This document shows positions 26,028 through 36,155 of a stretch of DNA of 64,000 nucleotides, piece by piece. Every line of letters starts with the position of its first letter. Position 1 is the stretch's first letter. The stretch is from Streptomyces sp. SS1-1 (GTDB taxonomy: Bacteria > Actinomycetota > Actinomycetes > Streptomycetales > Streptomycetaceae), in assembly GCF_008973465.1 (NCBI RefSeq), contig NZ_WBXN01000004.1, positions 3,822,501-3,886,500 of the forward strand, written 5' to 3'. The position numbers and the translations under genes are program-made. The notes under the pieces were generated by a model. That model was not told the DNA's origin, made no database searches, and saw only the letters and a list, made by a program, of their open reading frames with translations.

Positions 26028-26056
26028 AGCCGCCGGGGCAGGACGCCCCGGCGGCT
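26028..26056 (+). terminator. Terminator after the sugar-binding protein gene
   Basis: AGCCGCCGGGGC (26028-26039) pairs perfectly with 26045-26056 around an AGGAC loop, 24 bases after the stop. It explains the absence of read-through into transporter genes. Confidence 0.9.
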
Positions 26057-26327
26057 CTTGCGTTGTGCGAACCCGGGGGTCGCAAACCGGCCGCCGCTCG
26101 GGCGACAGGGCCGGAAAACCCCCATCAGGTTGTTGCAGCCCGGCGCCCCTGAGGGACGGAAATACCGGGATACGGCGGGATGTTGTGCCCCGGCGCGCGG
26201 CGGGAGCCGTGTTGCGGACCACGGCCCGTCCGCGCATAGTTGCGCTGCGGAAGCGCGAGCGAACCTCACGCCCGCAGGGCCGGGCGCGGTACCGGCGCGC
26301 GAGGCGAGACCGGGGGTGGATGGAGCG
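26057..26327. other. Upstream region of the first LuxR-type gene
   Basis: No gene is visible here. The stretch contains short A-rich patches (GGAAAACCCCC near 26133, GGAAATACCGGG near 26158) that stand out in the GC-rich background and may belong to the promoter of the regulator at 26328. I could not define a -10/-35 pair. Confidence 0.4.
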
Positions 26328-27389
26328 ATGGCCGGGCACGGGGAGCAGGAGCATCCCCATGGCGCCGACCGCCTGTGCGAGACCGGGGACCGCGTGTACT
26401 CCCGGGCCGTACGCCGCGGACGGGTGTCCCGCCAGGACGCGGAACCGGTGCCCTGCCTGCTGGAGCTGGCGCTGCTGCACCCGGACCCCGACGACATGGA
26501 CTGGCTGGTGCCGACCTCCCCGCAGGAGGTCATGACCCGGCTGCTGCGCGGGATGTACGAGGAGGTCAGCACGGCCCAGCTGCGGATGGGCTCGGCGGTC
26601 GCGGCCTTCGAGCGGTACGCCGGACTCGCCCCGCTCCCCCGCCAGGCGTCCGGCGCCGAGGGCACCGCCCTGCGCATCCTCGACGGCGACGCGCGGATCC
26701 AGGCCGCGCTGGACGAGGCGACGCGGGCGTGCACCAGCGAGGTGCTGACCGTGCAGCCCGGCGGCATCCGCCCCGAGCACGAGCTGACGGAGGGTCTGCA
26801 CCGGGCGATGGCGCTGCGCGGCCGGGGCGTGCGGATGCGCGACCTGTACACGCATGTGGCCCGGCACGGGCAGGGGCTGCTCAACTACCTGGAGCTGATG
26901 GGCGACGCGGTGGAGGCCCGCACCCTGGACGAGGTCATCGACCGGCTGATCCTCTTCGACCGCACGGTGGCCTTCATCCCGGCGAACACCGACCGCACGA
27001 TGGCGCTGGAGCTGCGCCACCCGGCCCTCATCAACTACCTGGTGACGGCGTTCGACCGGCTGTGGCGGCTCGCGATCCCGCTGACCGCCCCGATCCCGGA
27101 CACCGGCTTCGAGGGCGTCTCGCACCGGGAGCAGTCCATCGCCGCGCTGCTCGCGGAGGGGCACCAGGACGCGGTCATCGCGGAGCGGCTCGGCATCAGC
27201 GTGCGCACCTGCCGGGCGCACATCGCCCGCCTGTCGGAGACGCTGGGCGCGGCGAGCCGTACGCAGCTCGGGGTGCGGATCGCGCAGGTCGGCCTGGACC
27301 GGGCGGCCCGCGCGGCCCAGATCCCCGGCCGGCAGCCGTTCGGCGTCACGGCCGGGCGTGACGCGGCTCAGCTGCCTCCGGGCCGGTGA
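26328..27389 (+). CDS. LuxR-type transcriptional regulator, paralogue A
   Basis: A 353-residue protein with a C-terminal LuxR/GerE helix-turn-helix (about residues 265-325, ALLAEGHQDAVIAERLGISV then RTCRAHIARLSETLGAASRTQ). The N-terminal two thirds resemble the phospholipase-D-like or TrmB-like sensory region of Streptomyces regulators (LTVQPGGIRPEHELTEGLHR, GVRMRDLYTHVARHGQGLLNY). It has no phosphorylation site. It starts at ATG 26328 with GGTGGATGGAG upstream. It overlaps the convergent paralogue at its 3' end by 22 bases. The two proteins align along their whole length, including N-terminal HPH. Confidence 0.88.
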   Translation: MAGHGEQEHPHGADRLCETGDRVYSRAVRRGRVSRQDAEPVPCLLELALLHPDPDDMDWLVPTSPQEVMTRLLRGMYEEVSTAQLRMGSAVAAFERYAGLAPLPRQASGAEGTALRILDGDARIQAALDEATRACTSEVLTVQPGGIRPEHELTEGLHRAMALRGRGVRMRDLYTHVARHGQGLLNYLELMGDAVEARTLDEVIDRLILFDRTVAFIPANTDRTMALELRHPALINYLVTAFDRLWRLAIPLTAPIPDTGFEGVSHREQSIAALLAEGHQDAVIAERLGISVRTCRAHIARLSETLGAASRTQLGVRIAQVGLDRAARAAQIPGRQPFGVTAGRDAAQLPPGR

Positions 27390-28366
27390 TCCTCGTTGAG
27401 GATGCCGGACTGGGCGATGAGATAGCCGAGCTGGGCGCGGCTGCCGCTGCCCAGGGCGGTGGCCAGCTTGGCGATGTGGGCCCGGCAGGTGCGGACGTTC
27501 ATCCCGAGCCGGCGCGCGATGGCCTCGTCGACGTGGCCCTCCACCAGGAGCTTGGCGATGGTGTGCTGGATGTCGGTGATGCCGTCGGGGGCGGTCTCGT
27601 AGGGGGCGTGCTCGCTCAGCGGGACCGCGCGGCTCCACATGAACTCGAAGACCTTGATGAGGTACCGGATGAGCCCGGGGTGCCGTAGCTCCAGGGCGAC
27701 CTGCTGGTCGTCGCGGGTGGGGATGAAGGCGACCGACTCGTCGCAGATGATGAGGCGCTCGACGAGTTCGTCGATGGTGCGGTACTCGACCTTGCCGTCG
27801 GAGAGCTGGGCGACGTAGGCCAGCTTGCCGGGGTTGTAGCGGACCGTGTGCTGGTAGAGGGTCCGTATGCGCACCCCGCGCTCGATGAGTGGCCGGTCGC
27901 GCTCCAGGCCCTGCAGGAGGCTGGCCTCGGAGATACGGGTGCTGGGCTGGATGGTGAGCATCTCGGTCTGGCACTGGGCGGTGGCCAGGTTGAGGGCGGC
28001 GTTGATCCGCTCGCCGCCCTCCAGGACCGTGATCGAGTGGGTGCTCCCGGTGACCTGGGTGCTGAGGTCCATGAAGGGCTGGAGGGACTCGGTCAGCTCG
28101 ACCGACAGCCGGCGGCGCTCGGCGATCTCCCGTTCGATGGGATTGAGCCGTTGGGCGAGCGCCACCGAGGCGGGGAGGGGGATCAGCCAGTTCGCGTCGT
28201 CGGGGTCCGGATAGAGCAGCGCGAACTCCATCAGACAGGGCGCGGACTCCACGTCGGCGCGGGCGATACGCCCCGCACGCAGCGCGTTCGCATAGAGACG
28301 GCTGCCTTGAGCGCACATCTCGGTCATCGCATGGGGATGTGTCGCTTTAGTCTGATTCGTTGCCAA
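27368..28366 (-). CDS. LuxR-type transcriptional regulator, paralogue B
   Basis: A 332-residue paralogue of the convergent gene, with C-terminal LLVEGHVDEAIARRLGMNVR and a TCRAHIAKLATALGSGSRAQ helix-turn-helix and the same N-terminal domain (MLTIQPSTRISEASLLQGLE, GVRIRTLYQHTVRYNPGKL). I place the start at TTG 28366 after GGTGGAGAT because alignment with paralogue A begins there (ATNQTKATHPHA against AGHGEQEHPHGA). ATG 28393 is the alternative. It is divergent from the small secreted peptide gene at 28480, with about 110 bases between starts, so it is the best candidate to control that operon. Confidence 0.88.
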   Translation of the reverse strand: MATNQTKATHPHAMTEMCAQGSRLYANALRAGRIARADVESAPCLMEFALLYPDPDDANWLIPLPASVALAQRLNPIEREIAERRRLSVELTESLQPFMDLSTQVTGSTHSITVLEGGERINAALNLATAQCQTEMLTIQPSTRISEASLLQGLERDRPLIERGVRIRTLYQHTVRYNPGKLAYVAQLSDGKVEYRTIDELVERLIICDESVAFIPTRDDQQVALELRHPGLIRYLIKVFEFMWSRAVPLSEHAPYETAPDGITDIQHTIAKLLVEGHVDEAIARRLGMNVRTCRAHIAKLATALGSGSRAQLGYLIAQSGILNEDHRPGGS

Positions 28367-28383
28367 ATCTCCACCCCCCATGG

Positions 28384-28412
28384 TCCTGAACATGCAGGAA
28401 CATGATGCACCG
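28384..28412. promoter_or_regulatory. Direct/inverted repeat between LuxR B and the peptide gene
   Basis: GAACATG occurs twice, ten bases apart (28388-28394 and 28398-28404), and CCTG/CAGG arms flank the first copy. The motif sits in the divergent regulatory region and is a candidate LuxR binding site. Confidence 0.35.
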
Positions 28413-28479
28413 ATCGTGTGGCCATGAAGTGCCCGAATGAGCCATCGTCTTACTCGACGGGGGAAGAGGGGACCTTCAA

Positions 28480-28704
28480 GTGAGGACGAAGCCGATTATG
28501 CGGAACAAAATGCTTCGCTCGATTCTTGTCGCCGCCTTCTCCGCCGTTGTGGCCGTCGGAGCCCTGAGTGGCCTTTCGGAAGCGAAGAGCGACTCGCGGG
28601 CGGACAGCAGCTGGCCGAGTGCGGCTCCGACTGTCGTCATCGCCGGGGACAGCTCCTGGCCGGTCATCGGCGCGGATGGCGGCAGCGAGCAGGAGCCGGC
28701 ATGA
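28480..28704 (+). CDS. Small secreted peptide with two DSSWP motifs
   Basis: A 74-residue precursor. A basic N-terminus (MRTKPIMRNKMLR) and hydrophobic core (SILVAAFSAVVAVGALSG) form a signal peptide, probably cleaved near LSEA. The mature region of about 40 residues contains DSSWP twice, separated by SAAPTVVIAG, and ends in an acidic tail (GGSEQEPA). It has no Cys and no RiPP enzyme neighbours. GTG 28480 has GAAGAGGGGA upstream; ATG 28498 is possible. The stop overlaps the start of the Rieske-like gene (ATGA). Its position beside two LuxR-type regulators suggests a signal peptide, but that is inference. Confidence 0.7.
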   Translation: MRTKPIMRNKMLRSILVAAFSAVVAVGALSGLSEAKSDSRADSSWPSAAPTVVIAGDSSWPVIGADGGSEQEPA

Positions 28705-29036
28705 CCACCCCACCCGACGACAGGTCATTTCGCAGGGAGATGGCGACCGCCTACCGCTCAGGGTGGCACTTCATCGACCTGGTCACCGCGATCCCCCACC
28801 CCGGTGACTCCCTGATGGTGACCGTCTTCGGCGAACCGGTGGTCGTCACGCGCGACGAGGACGAGGACGTTCGGGCGTATCGATGTCTGCGGCGTCCTCG
28901 GGGGGCGCCGCAGCCCGTGCGGTGCGCCATCCGGTACGGAATGATCTTCGTCAACCTGGACCAGCGGGACCACCGTCTCGTGGAGCCGGAGGCACCGGCC
29001 CCAAGGACCATTTCAGCCACCCCCCGCAGTGCCTGA
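28701..29036 (+). CDS. Small Rieske-like protein lacking cluster ligands
   Basis: A 111-residue protein whose core matches the N-terminal Rieske domain of ring-hydroxylating oxygenases: SGWHFIDL, HPGDSLMVTVFGEPVVVTRD, and GMIFVNLD in place of the usual strand after CPYHGW. The CxH and CxxH cluster motifs are missing: the segments read CLRRPRGA and RCAIRYG, keeping one Cys each and no His. It therefore cannot bind a normal 2Fe-2S cluster. It starts at ATG 28701 within the stop of the peptide gene and is followed by a strong terminator. It may be a binding or sensory relic of a Rieske fold. Confidence 0.6.
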   Translation: MTTPPDDRSFRREMATAYRSGWHFIDLVTAIPHPGDSLMVTVFGEPVVVTRDEDEDVRAYRCLRRPRGAPQPVRCAIRYGMIFVNLDQRDHRLVEPEAPAPRTISATPRSA

Positions 29037-29079
29037 CGCGATTCCCCCGTCGTAACAGATCGCTCAGGTGCTTCCCCCC

Positions 29080-29120
29080 GCAGCGGCGTCACCGTGACCT
29101 GAACACGGTGACGCCGCTGC
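29080..29120. terminator. Strong terminator, 17-bp stem
   Basis: GCAGCGGCGTCACCGTG at 29080-29096 pairs perfectly with 29104-29120 around ACCTGAA and is followed by AGTTTT. It separates the convergent Rieske-like and PPOX genes. Confidence 0.93.
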
Positions 29121-29238
29121 AGTTTTCGGGGATATTTCCCGCTTTACGGCGACCCGCGACGCGCGCTCGGCGCTCCCCGACGCGGCCGGAACCGGCCCCT
29201 CCGCGTCCACATCCATGTCCCGGGGCTCGCCCGGTGCC

Positions 29239-29652
29239 TCACCCGCGCCCCATCGCCCGTGTGAGCGCGATCTCGATGACCACCCGGTCCGGGTTCGGCG
29301 TCGGGGTCCGCCCGTACCGGACGGCGTAGCGCCGCTCGGCCTCCCGCACCCGCTCCGGCTCGCCGCTGACGTGCGCCACGCCCTCCAGCGTCGCCCAGCG
29401 CCCGCCGTCCACCTGGCAGACCGCGACCCGCGCACCCGCGGCGCCGGCGGCGAGCACGTGCGCCACCTTCCTGCTGGACTTGTTGGTGATCACCCGAGCC
29501 AGCCGGGCCTCGGGTTCGTAGGTGACACCGACGGGCACCACGTGCGGGGAGCCGTCCGGACGGGACGTGGTGAGCGTGCACAGATGCCTCTCCTGCCAGA
29601 AGGAGAGGTACGGCGCGTCCGGCGCGCCCGGATCCTGGGGGTATGCGGCCAT
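29239..29652 (-). CDS. PPOX-class (pyridoxamine-5'-phosphate oxidase-like) flavin/F420-binding protein
   Basis: A 137-residue split-barrel protein: LCTLTTSRPDGSPHVVPVGV, a middle NKSSRKVAHVLA that contacts the cofactor phosphate in this family, and a C-terminal RTPTPNPDRVVIEIALTRA. The pattern fits the TIGR-type F420-dependent PPOX oxidoreductases of actinomycetes more than true PdxH. No ribosome binding site is seen; TAGGTT ends 6 bases before the ATG, giving a leaderless start. It shares the 119-base divergent region with clpB, which contains a HAIR element, so heat-shock control is possible but unproven. Confidence 0.85.
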   Translation of the reverse strand: MAAYPQDPGAPDAPYLSFWQERHLCTLTTSRPDGSPHVVPVGVTYEPEARLARVITNKSSRKVAHVLAAGAAGARVAVCQVDGGRWATLEGVAHVSGEPERVREAERRYAVRYGRTPTPNPDRVVIEIALTRAMGRG

Positions 29653-29689
29653 GGTCGGAACCTAGCGGGTACCCGGTCCCCGAGCCCAC

Positions 29690-29710
29690 CTTGAGCGGAA
29701 TGGACTCAAC
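29690..29710. promoter_or_regulatory. HAIR element upstream of clpB
   Basis: CTTGAGC (29690-29696), N7, ACTCAAC (29704-29710): the HspR repeat with one change in each arm. It lies 62 bases upstream of the clpB start. Confidence 0.92.
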
Positions 29711-29771
29711 TTTGTGTACGCTGATTTTGTCAGTTACTGGGAGACGCTGACGCCAGGAGGAGAAGGGACAC

Positions 29772-32369
<2,598 letters not shown>

Positions 32370-32528
32370 GGCGTCCCGGCACCGTGATCACGGGTACCCG
32401 GCGCGAACCGGGTACCCGTCCTGGTGACCGGATCGAGTCAGCCCAGGGCTGACAGGGCCCGTCCGGGCTTGCCACCCCCCTCCCTGCATGGGGGAGGATG
32501 GCGGAATCCGTACGAAGGGAAAATCACG

Positions 32529-33053
32529 GTGAGCATCGACCCGTCCTCGATTCCGAACTTCGGGGGCCAGCAGCCGCAGCCCGGGCCGCCGCCCGGCCCC
32601 GTAATCCCGGATCAGGACCTCGTGAAGCAGCTCCTCGACCAGATGGAGCTGAAGTACGTCGTCGACGACGAGGGTGACCTCGCGGCGCCGTGGGAGCAGT
32701 TCCGTACGTACTTCATGTTCCGCGGCGAGGACGACCAGCAGGTCTTCTCGGTGCGGACGTTCTACGACCGGCCCCACCAGATCGACGAGAAGCCCGCGCT
32801 CCTCGAGTCGATCGACGACTGGAACCGCCGGACGCTGTGGCCGAAGGTCTACAGCCACACGCATGACGACGGCACCGTCCGCCTGATCGGCGAGGCGCAG
32901 ATGCTGATCGGCACGGGCGTCAGCCTGGAGCACTTCGTCTCGTCGACGGTCAGCTGGGTGCGGGCCGCTATCGAGTTCGACAAGTGGCTCGTCGAGCAGC
33001 TCGGCCTGGAGCAGGAGATCAACGAGGCGGACAAGCCCGAGGACGACGAGTAG
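32529..33053 (+). CDS. YbjN-domain protein
   Basis: A 174-residue protein. A Pro/Gln-rich N-terminus (about 1-30) is followed by a YbjN/type III chaperone-like alpha+beta fold: LLDQMELKYVVDDEGDLAAP, FMFRGEDDQQVFSVRTFYDR, LLESIDDWNRRTLWPKVYSH and GEAQMLIGTGVSLEHF. The tail is acidic. Family members are thought to be protein-binding regulators or chaperones. GTG 32529 is preceded by GAAGGGAAAA. It lies downstream of clpB with a 159-base gap and probably has its own promoter. Confidence 0.85.
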   Translation: MSIDPSSIPNFGGQQPQPGPPPGPVIPDQDLVKQLLDQMELKYVVDDEGDLAAPWEQFRTYFMFRGEDDQQVFSVRTFYDRPHQIDEKPALLESIDDWNRRTLWPKVYSHTHDDGTVRLIGEAQMLIGTGVSLEHFVSSTVSWVRAAIEFDKWLVEQLGLEQEINEADKPEDDE

Positions 33054-33097
33054 TCGTCGCGACGGACGCACCCGCGGCGCGGCGCCGCGGGCGGAGG

Positions 33098-33123
33098 AGA
33101 GCCCGGCCCTGATGCCGGGCTCT
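33098..33123. terminator. Terminator after the YbjN gene
   Basis: AGAGCCCGGC (33098-33107) pairs with GCCGGGCTCT (33114-33123) around a 6-base loop, with further imperfect pairing outside. A second GC hairpin precedes it at 33071-33091. Confidence 0.85.
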
Positions 33124-33131
33124 TCCGCGTC

Positions 33132-33364
33132 TCAGCGCCCCGCGCCGCGGATCCCGTGGGCGAGGCGCCCGAGCAGCACGGCGTTGACGAGTCCCGCGAG
33201 ACCCACGGCGCCGGGACACTCAGGGCGAACACCGCGAGCCGGCTGTCCGTGCCGAGCGCGAGCAGCCGCGGCAGGCGGAGGCGGGGAGAGGTCTGCATGG
33301 GGAGGCCCTTCGGCTCGTACAGGTCGATGACGACCAGAGTGGCCGGACGGCTCCGCTCAGACAT
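33132..33364 (-). pseudogene. Small frameshifted hypothetical gene
   Basis: A minus-strand frame from ATG 33364 (or 33298) reads MQTSPRLRLPRLLALGTDSR and LAVFALSV, after which plausible coding continues in a shifted frame as GLAGLVNAVLLGRLAHGIRG to the stop at 33132. The distance from either start to the stop is not a multiple of three. If the frame is restored this is a membrane protein of about 75 residues, coupled to the ATPase gene, whose stop it overlaps. Support is only compositional. Confidence 0.3.
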
Positions 33365-33824
33365 GAGTACAGGTACCCGGGCACATGCCTGCGCAGCTAC
33401 TCACCGGCTCGACGGAGACCTCGGCCCACACCGTCTTGCCCACCGGCCGCCGGGGCTCCCATCCCCACCGCACGGCCAGGGCCTCCACGAGGACCAGCCC
33501 CCGCCCCGACTCGCCCTCGGGGCACGCCGGGGGAGCGGAGGCGGGCGGCCGTCTGCCCTCGGCGGCGTCGGCGACCTCGATCCTCACGAGGTGCGCTTCC
33601 GCGTCCAGGGCGAGCCGGAGCGCGCAGGCCCGCCCCGGGACCCGGCCATGCAGCACGGCGTTCGCCGCCAGCTCGGCCACGATGAGGGCGACCGCGCACG
33701 ACCCGTCCGAAGCGGGCGGCCAGCCACGCTCCTCCAACCACCGGACGGCGAGGTGCCGGGCGAGCCGGGCACCTCGCGGTGTGGGGGCGAACTGCTCGGT
33801 GAGGGTGGGGGTTTCTGTCAGCAC
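33357..33824 (-). CDS. RsbW-like ATP-binding protein (HATPase_c)
   Basis: A 155-residue single-domain GHKL ATPase: VAELAANAVLHG is the N-box, VEVADAAEG the G1 region and ESGRGLVLVEALAVRWG the G2 loop. Proteins of this size in Streptomyces are anti-sigma-like kinases. They are commonly encoded opposite an XRE/DUF5753 regulator and a DUF397 protein, exactly as here (33950 and 34770). The GTG start at 33824 is preceded by GGACGGATGACC. The C-terminus has two Cys (SSCAGMCPGTC). Confidence 0.88.
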   Translation of the reverse strand: MLTETPTLTEQFAPTPRGARLARHLAVRWLEERGWPPASDGSCAVALIVAELAANAVLHGRVPGRACALRLALDAEAHLVRIEVADAAEGRRPPASAPPACPEGESGRGLVLVEALAVRWGWEPRRPVGKTVWAEVSVEPVSSCAGMCPGTCTHV

Positions 33825-33949
33825 GGCCGGTCATCCGTCCTTGTCGTACACGAGTCGTCACGTTCCGTGTTCAAGACTCGGGTGAACGGCCTACGCTCAC
33901 CAGGTGACGGAGCCTTACTTCTCCACCCGTAAGGAACGGAAGTGACGCC

Positions 33950-34897
33950 TTGGCCAACGGAATCGACCCCAGCGCGTCGATGGCGGCCCTGTTCGGCGCG
34001 CGGGTGCGCCGCCTCCGTGCGGCGGCCGGACTGACCCAGGCCGAACTGGGCGAACGGACGCATGTGGTGAGCACCCGTATCACCCAGATCGAGCGGGCGT
34101 CCGGCGCGAAGCCCACGCTGGAACTGGCCCGAGCGCTGGACACGGCCCTCGGAGCGGACGACCTGCTGGTCGAGCTGTGGCCGTACGTGTACCGGGAGGC
34201 GTTCCCGGACTGGTCCCGGAAGTTCATGGAGCTGTCGGAACGGGCGGTGGCCGTGCATGAGTACGCCGCCCATGTGGTGCCCGGACTGTTGCAGACGGAG
34301 GACTACGCGCGGGCCGTTCTGAGCGTCGGACGGACGCTCGGCGGCAAGGAGCAGTTGGAGGAGCGGGTCTCCCTGCGCATGGGACGCCAAGAACGCCTCA
34401 GGGCACCACGGCGCCCCGAGCTGTGGGTGATTCTCGACGAGGCGGTCCTCAGACGCCCGGTCGGCGGGCGCGACGTCATGCGAGCACAGCTGGCTCGGTT
34501 GCTCGACACGGCGACCGAACGGCAGATCACCGTGCAGGTTCTGCCGTTCGATCAGGGGGAGCACGACGCGCTGGGCGGCTCGCTGACGCTGCTCACCCTG
34601 CCGGACGGCACGGAGGCGGCGTACACGGAGGGCGCGCACTATGGCCAACTCATCGAGGAACCAGGCGAGGTGACGCGCTTCGCACTGACCTACGATCGGC
34701 TGCGGGCGGCAGCTCTGCCCCCGCTCATGTCCCTGGACATGATCCGATCCGTGAGGGAGGACAACCACCGTGGAGCGAAGGTCCCGTCCCGATCTGAACG
34801 GCGTCGCGTGGCGCAGGAGCAGCTACAGCAATCAGGAGGGCGGCAACTGCGTCGAGGTGGCCGACCGCTACCCGGAAGCCGCCGTCCCGGTGCGTGA
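33950..34897 (+). CDS. XRE-family regulator with DUF5753
   Basis: A 315-residue protein. The N-terminal Cro/C1-type helix-turn-helix (about 15-70) has RRLRAAAGLTQAELGERTHV and STRITQIERASGAKPTLELA. The DUF5753 domain follows (about 90-265: WSRKFMELSERAVAVHEYAA, PGLLQTEDYARAVL, TEGAHYGQLIEEPGEV). The TTG start follows GGAAGTGA. The expected end of the domain is near residue 275 (MSLDMIRSVRE), but the frame stays open for 40 more Arg/Gln-rich codons, overlapping the DUF397 gene by 128 bases. The tail may be a lost-stop extension. Confidence 0.88.
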   Translation: MANGIDPSASMAALFGARVRRLRAAAGLTQAELGERTHVVSTRITQIERASGAKPTLELARALDTALGADDLLVELWPYVYREAFPDWSRKFMELSERAVAVHEYAAHVVPGLLQTEDYARAVLSVGRTLGGKEQLEERVSLRMGRQERLRAPRRPELWVILDEAVLRRPVGGRDVMRAQLARLLDTATERQITVQVLPFDQGEHDALGGSLTLLTLPDGTEAAYTEGAHYGQLIEEPGEVTRFALTYDRLRAAALPPLMSLDMIRSVREDNHRGAKVPSRSERRRVAQEQLQQSGGRQLRRGGRPLPGSRRPGA

Positions 34898-34979
34898 CAG
34901 CAAGGCCCCCGATGGCCCGGCGTTGTGCTTCGGCACGGCGTCCTGGGCCGCGTTCATAGGTGCGTTGAAGGCTCGCTGA
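34770..34979 (+). CDS. DUF397 small protein
   Basis: A 69-residue DUF397 protein (GVAWRRSSYSNQEGGNCVEV, VPVRDSKAPDGPALCFGTAS, then FIGALKAR), the usual third member of the ATPase/XRE/DUF397 modules (BldB-like families) of Streptomyces. The GTG start has GGGAGGA 8-9 bases upstream. It begins 128 bases before the end of the XRE frame, which is unusually far inside. It probably modulates the XRE partner. Confidence 0.9.
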   Translation: MERRSRPDLNGVAWRRSSYSNQEGGNCVEVADRYPEAAVPVRDSKAPDGPALCFGTASWAAFIGALKAR

Positions 34980-35243
34980 GGCGGCTTCCGGGGGGGGCAC
35001 CGGGTCCTTGTCCGCGAGGGTCCGGTGGGGCGCTGACCTCCTGAAAGAACCGGGGGAAAGAACTCCCCGCCCACCCACCCTCCCCGGCCGCGCAGCGCTC
35101 GTCACTCGTCCGGGTGACCGGCTTGCAGGGGCCGGACAGGGGCGGTTACGTTCGCCGCGACAACCGCACAAAGACATCGGCCCCCGGCCGGGACGGCAAT
35201 CCCGATCGAGGGCCTGACCGATCAGGAAGTGAACGCCTTCCCG
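34980..35243. other. Intergenic region before the HTH gene
   Basis: No gene is seen in these 264 bases. A run of eight G sits at 34990-34997, and CCGGGTGACCGG near 35109 is a short palindrome. The HTH gene promoter should lie here. Confidence 0.35.
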
Positions 35244-36092
35244 ATGGCTGACTCGCAGTCTAACGCGCGCCTGCGCGCCGACGCCGGAGCTCCGACGACC
35301 GGCGTGATCCACGTCCGCACCCGCCTGACGGCCGACTTCACGGTGTTCTCCAACGCCCTCGCCCAGCGGCGCGGCAGCGCGGTCACCATCGGGGTGGCGG
35401 CGTACATCGCGTCGCTGCCCGACGGCTCCCCCGTGAGCATCGCCGCCCTGTGCGCGCACTTCAGCGAGGGCGAGATCCTGATCTCGCGGGCGCTGCGGGA
35501 GCTGGAGGCGGCCGGGTACCTGGAGCGGCGCCGCGAACGGACGCCGGCAGGCCAGGTCCGCACCCGGACGTTCTTCTACGACGTCCCCGCCGGCCGGGAC
35601 TCGGACGACTGTCCCCGGTCGCGGAAGACGGTCCCGGTCCCCGACGAACCGGTCGACGCCACCTCGCCCGTGCCCACCCCTGCGCCTCCTGCGCCCGCCC
35701 TGGCCGACGCCGACCCGGAGGCCGTCGCCGTGCTGTCGTCGTTGCGCCGCGTCGACCCGCGACTGGTCCTGTCCGCGACGGAGGCGGCCCGGCTGGCGCC
35801 CGCCGTCGCCGCGTGGCTGGCGGCCGGGGTCGGGCCGCGGGAGATCACGGACGTGCTGACCGCACGGCTGCCCGAGCAGTTCCGGGCGCGTCCGGCGGGC
35901 GTCCTGGCGTTCCGCCTCCGCGAGACGCCTCTGCCCGTCCCGCCCCTGCCGCCACAGGCCGCTCCACCCGAGCACCCGGCCGTCCTGCCCTTCCAGACCT
36001 GCGACGGCTGCGAACGCGCCTTCCGGGCCCCGAGCCCGGGCCGCTGCCGGGACTGCCGAAGGCACGGCTCCATTGGGTCCGCGGCGGCCTGA
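35244..36092 (+). CDS. Winged-helix protein with C-terminal zinc ribbon
   Basis: About 282 residues. A wHTH occupies residues 15-100 (VTIGVAAYIASLPDGSPVSI, ALRELEAAGYLERRRERTPA). A Pro/Ala linker follows, then a second helical domain (ALADADPEAVAVLSSLRRVD, LSATEAARLAPAVAAWLAAG) and a four-Cys zinc ribbon at the end (CDGCERAF, then CRDC). It resembles the helix-turn-helix proteins scattered in Streptomyces genomes and is distantly similar to the shorter gene at 59599. The start is uncertain: GTG 35229 sits directly on an AGGAA, and ATG 35244 is 15 bases further on. DNA binding is likely; targets are unknown. Confidence 0.75.
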   Translation: MADSQSNARLRADAGAPTTGVIHVRTRLTADFTVFSNALAQRRGSAVTIGVAAYIASLPDGSPVSIAALCAHFSEGEILISRALRELEAAGYLERRRERTPAGQVRTRTFFYDVPAGRDSDDCPRSRKTVPVPDEPVDATSPVPTPAPPAPALADADPEAVAVLSSLRRVDPRLVLSATEAARLAPAVAAWLAAGVGPREITDVLTARLPEQFRARPAGVLAFRLRETPLPVPPLPPQAAPPEHPAVLPFQTCDGCERAFRAPSPGRCRDCRRHGSIGSAAA

Positions 36093-36155
36093 GCCGCCGC
36101 TCGGCTCGGTGACATCGTCCGCCGTATCCTGACCACACACGGGAAGGAGCCGTCC

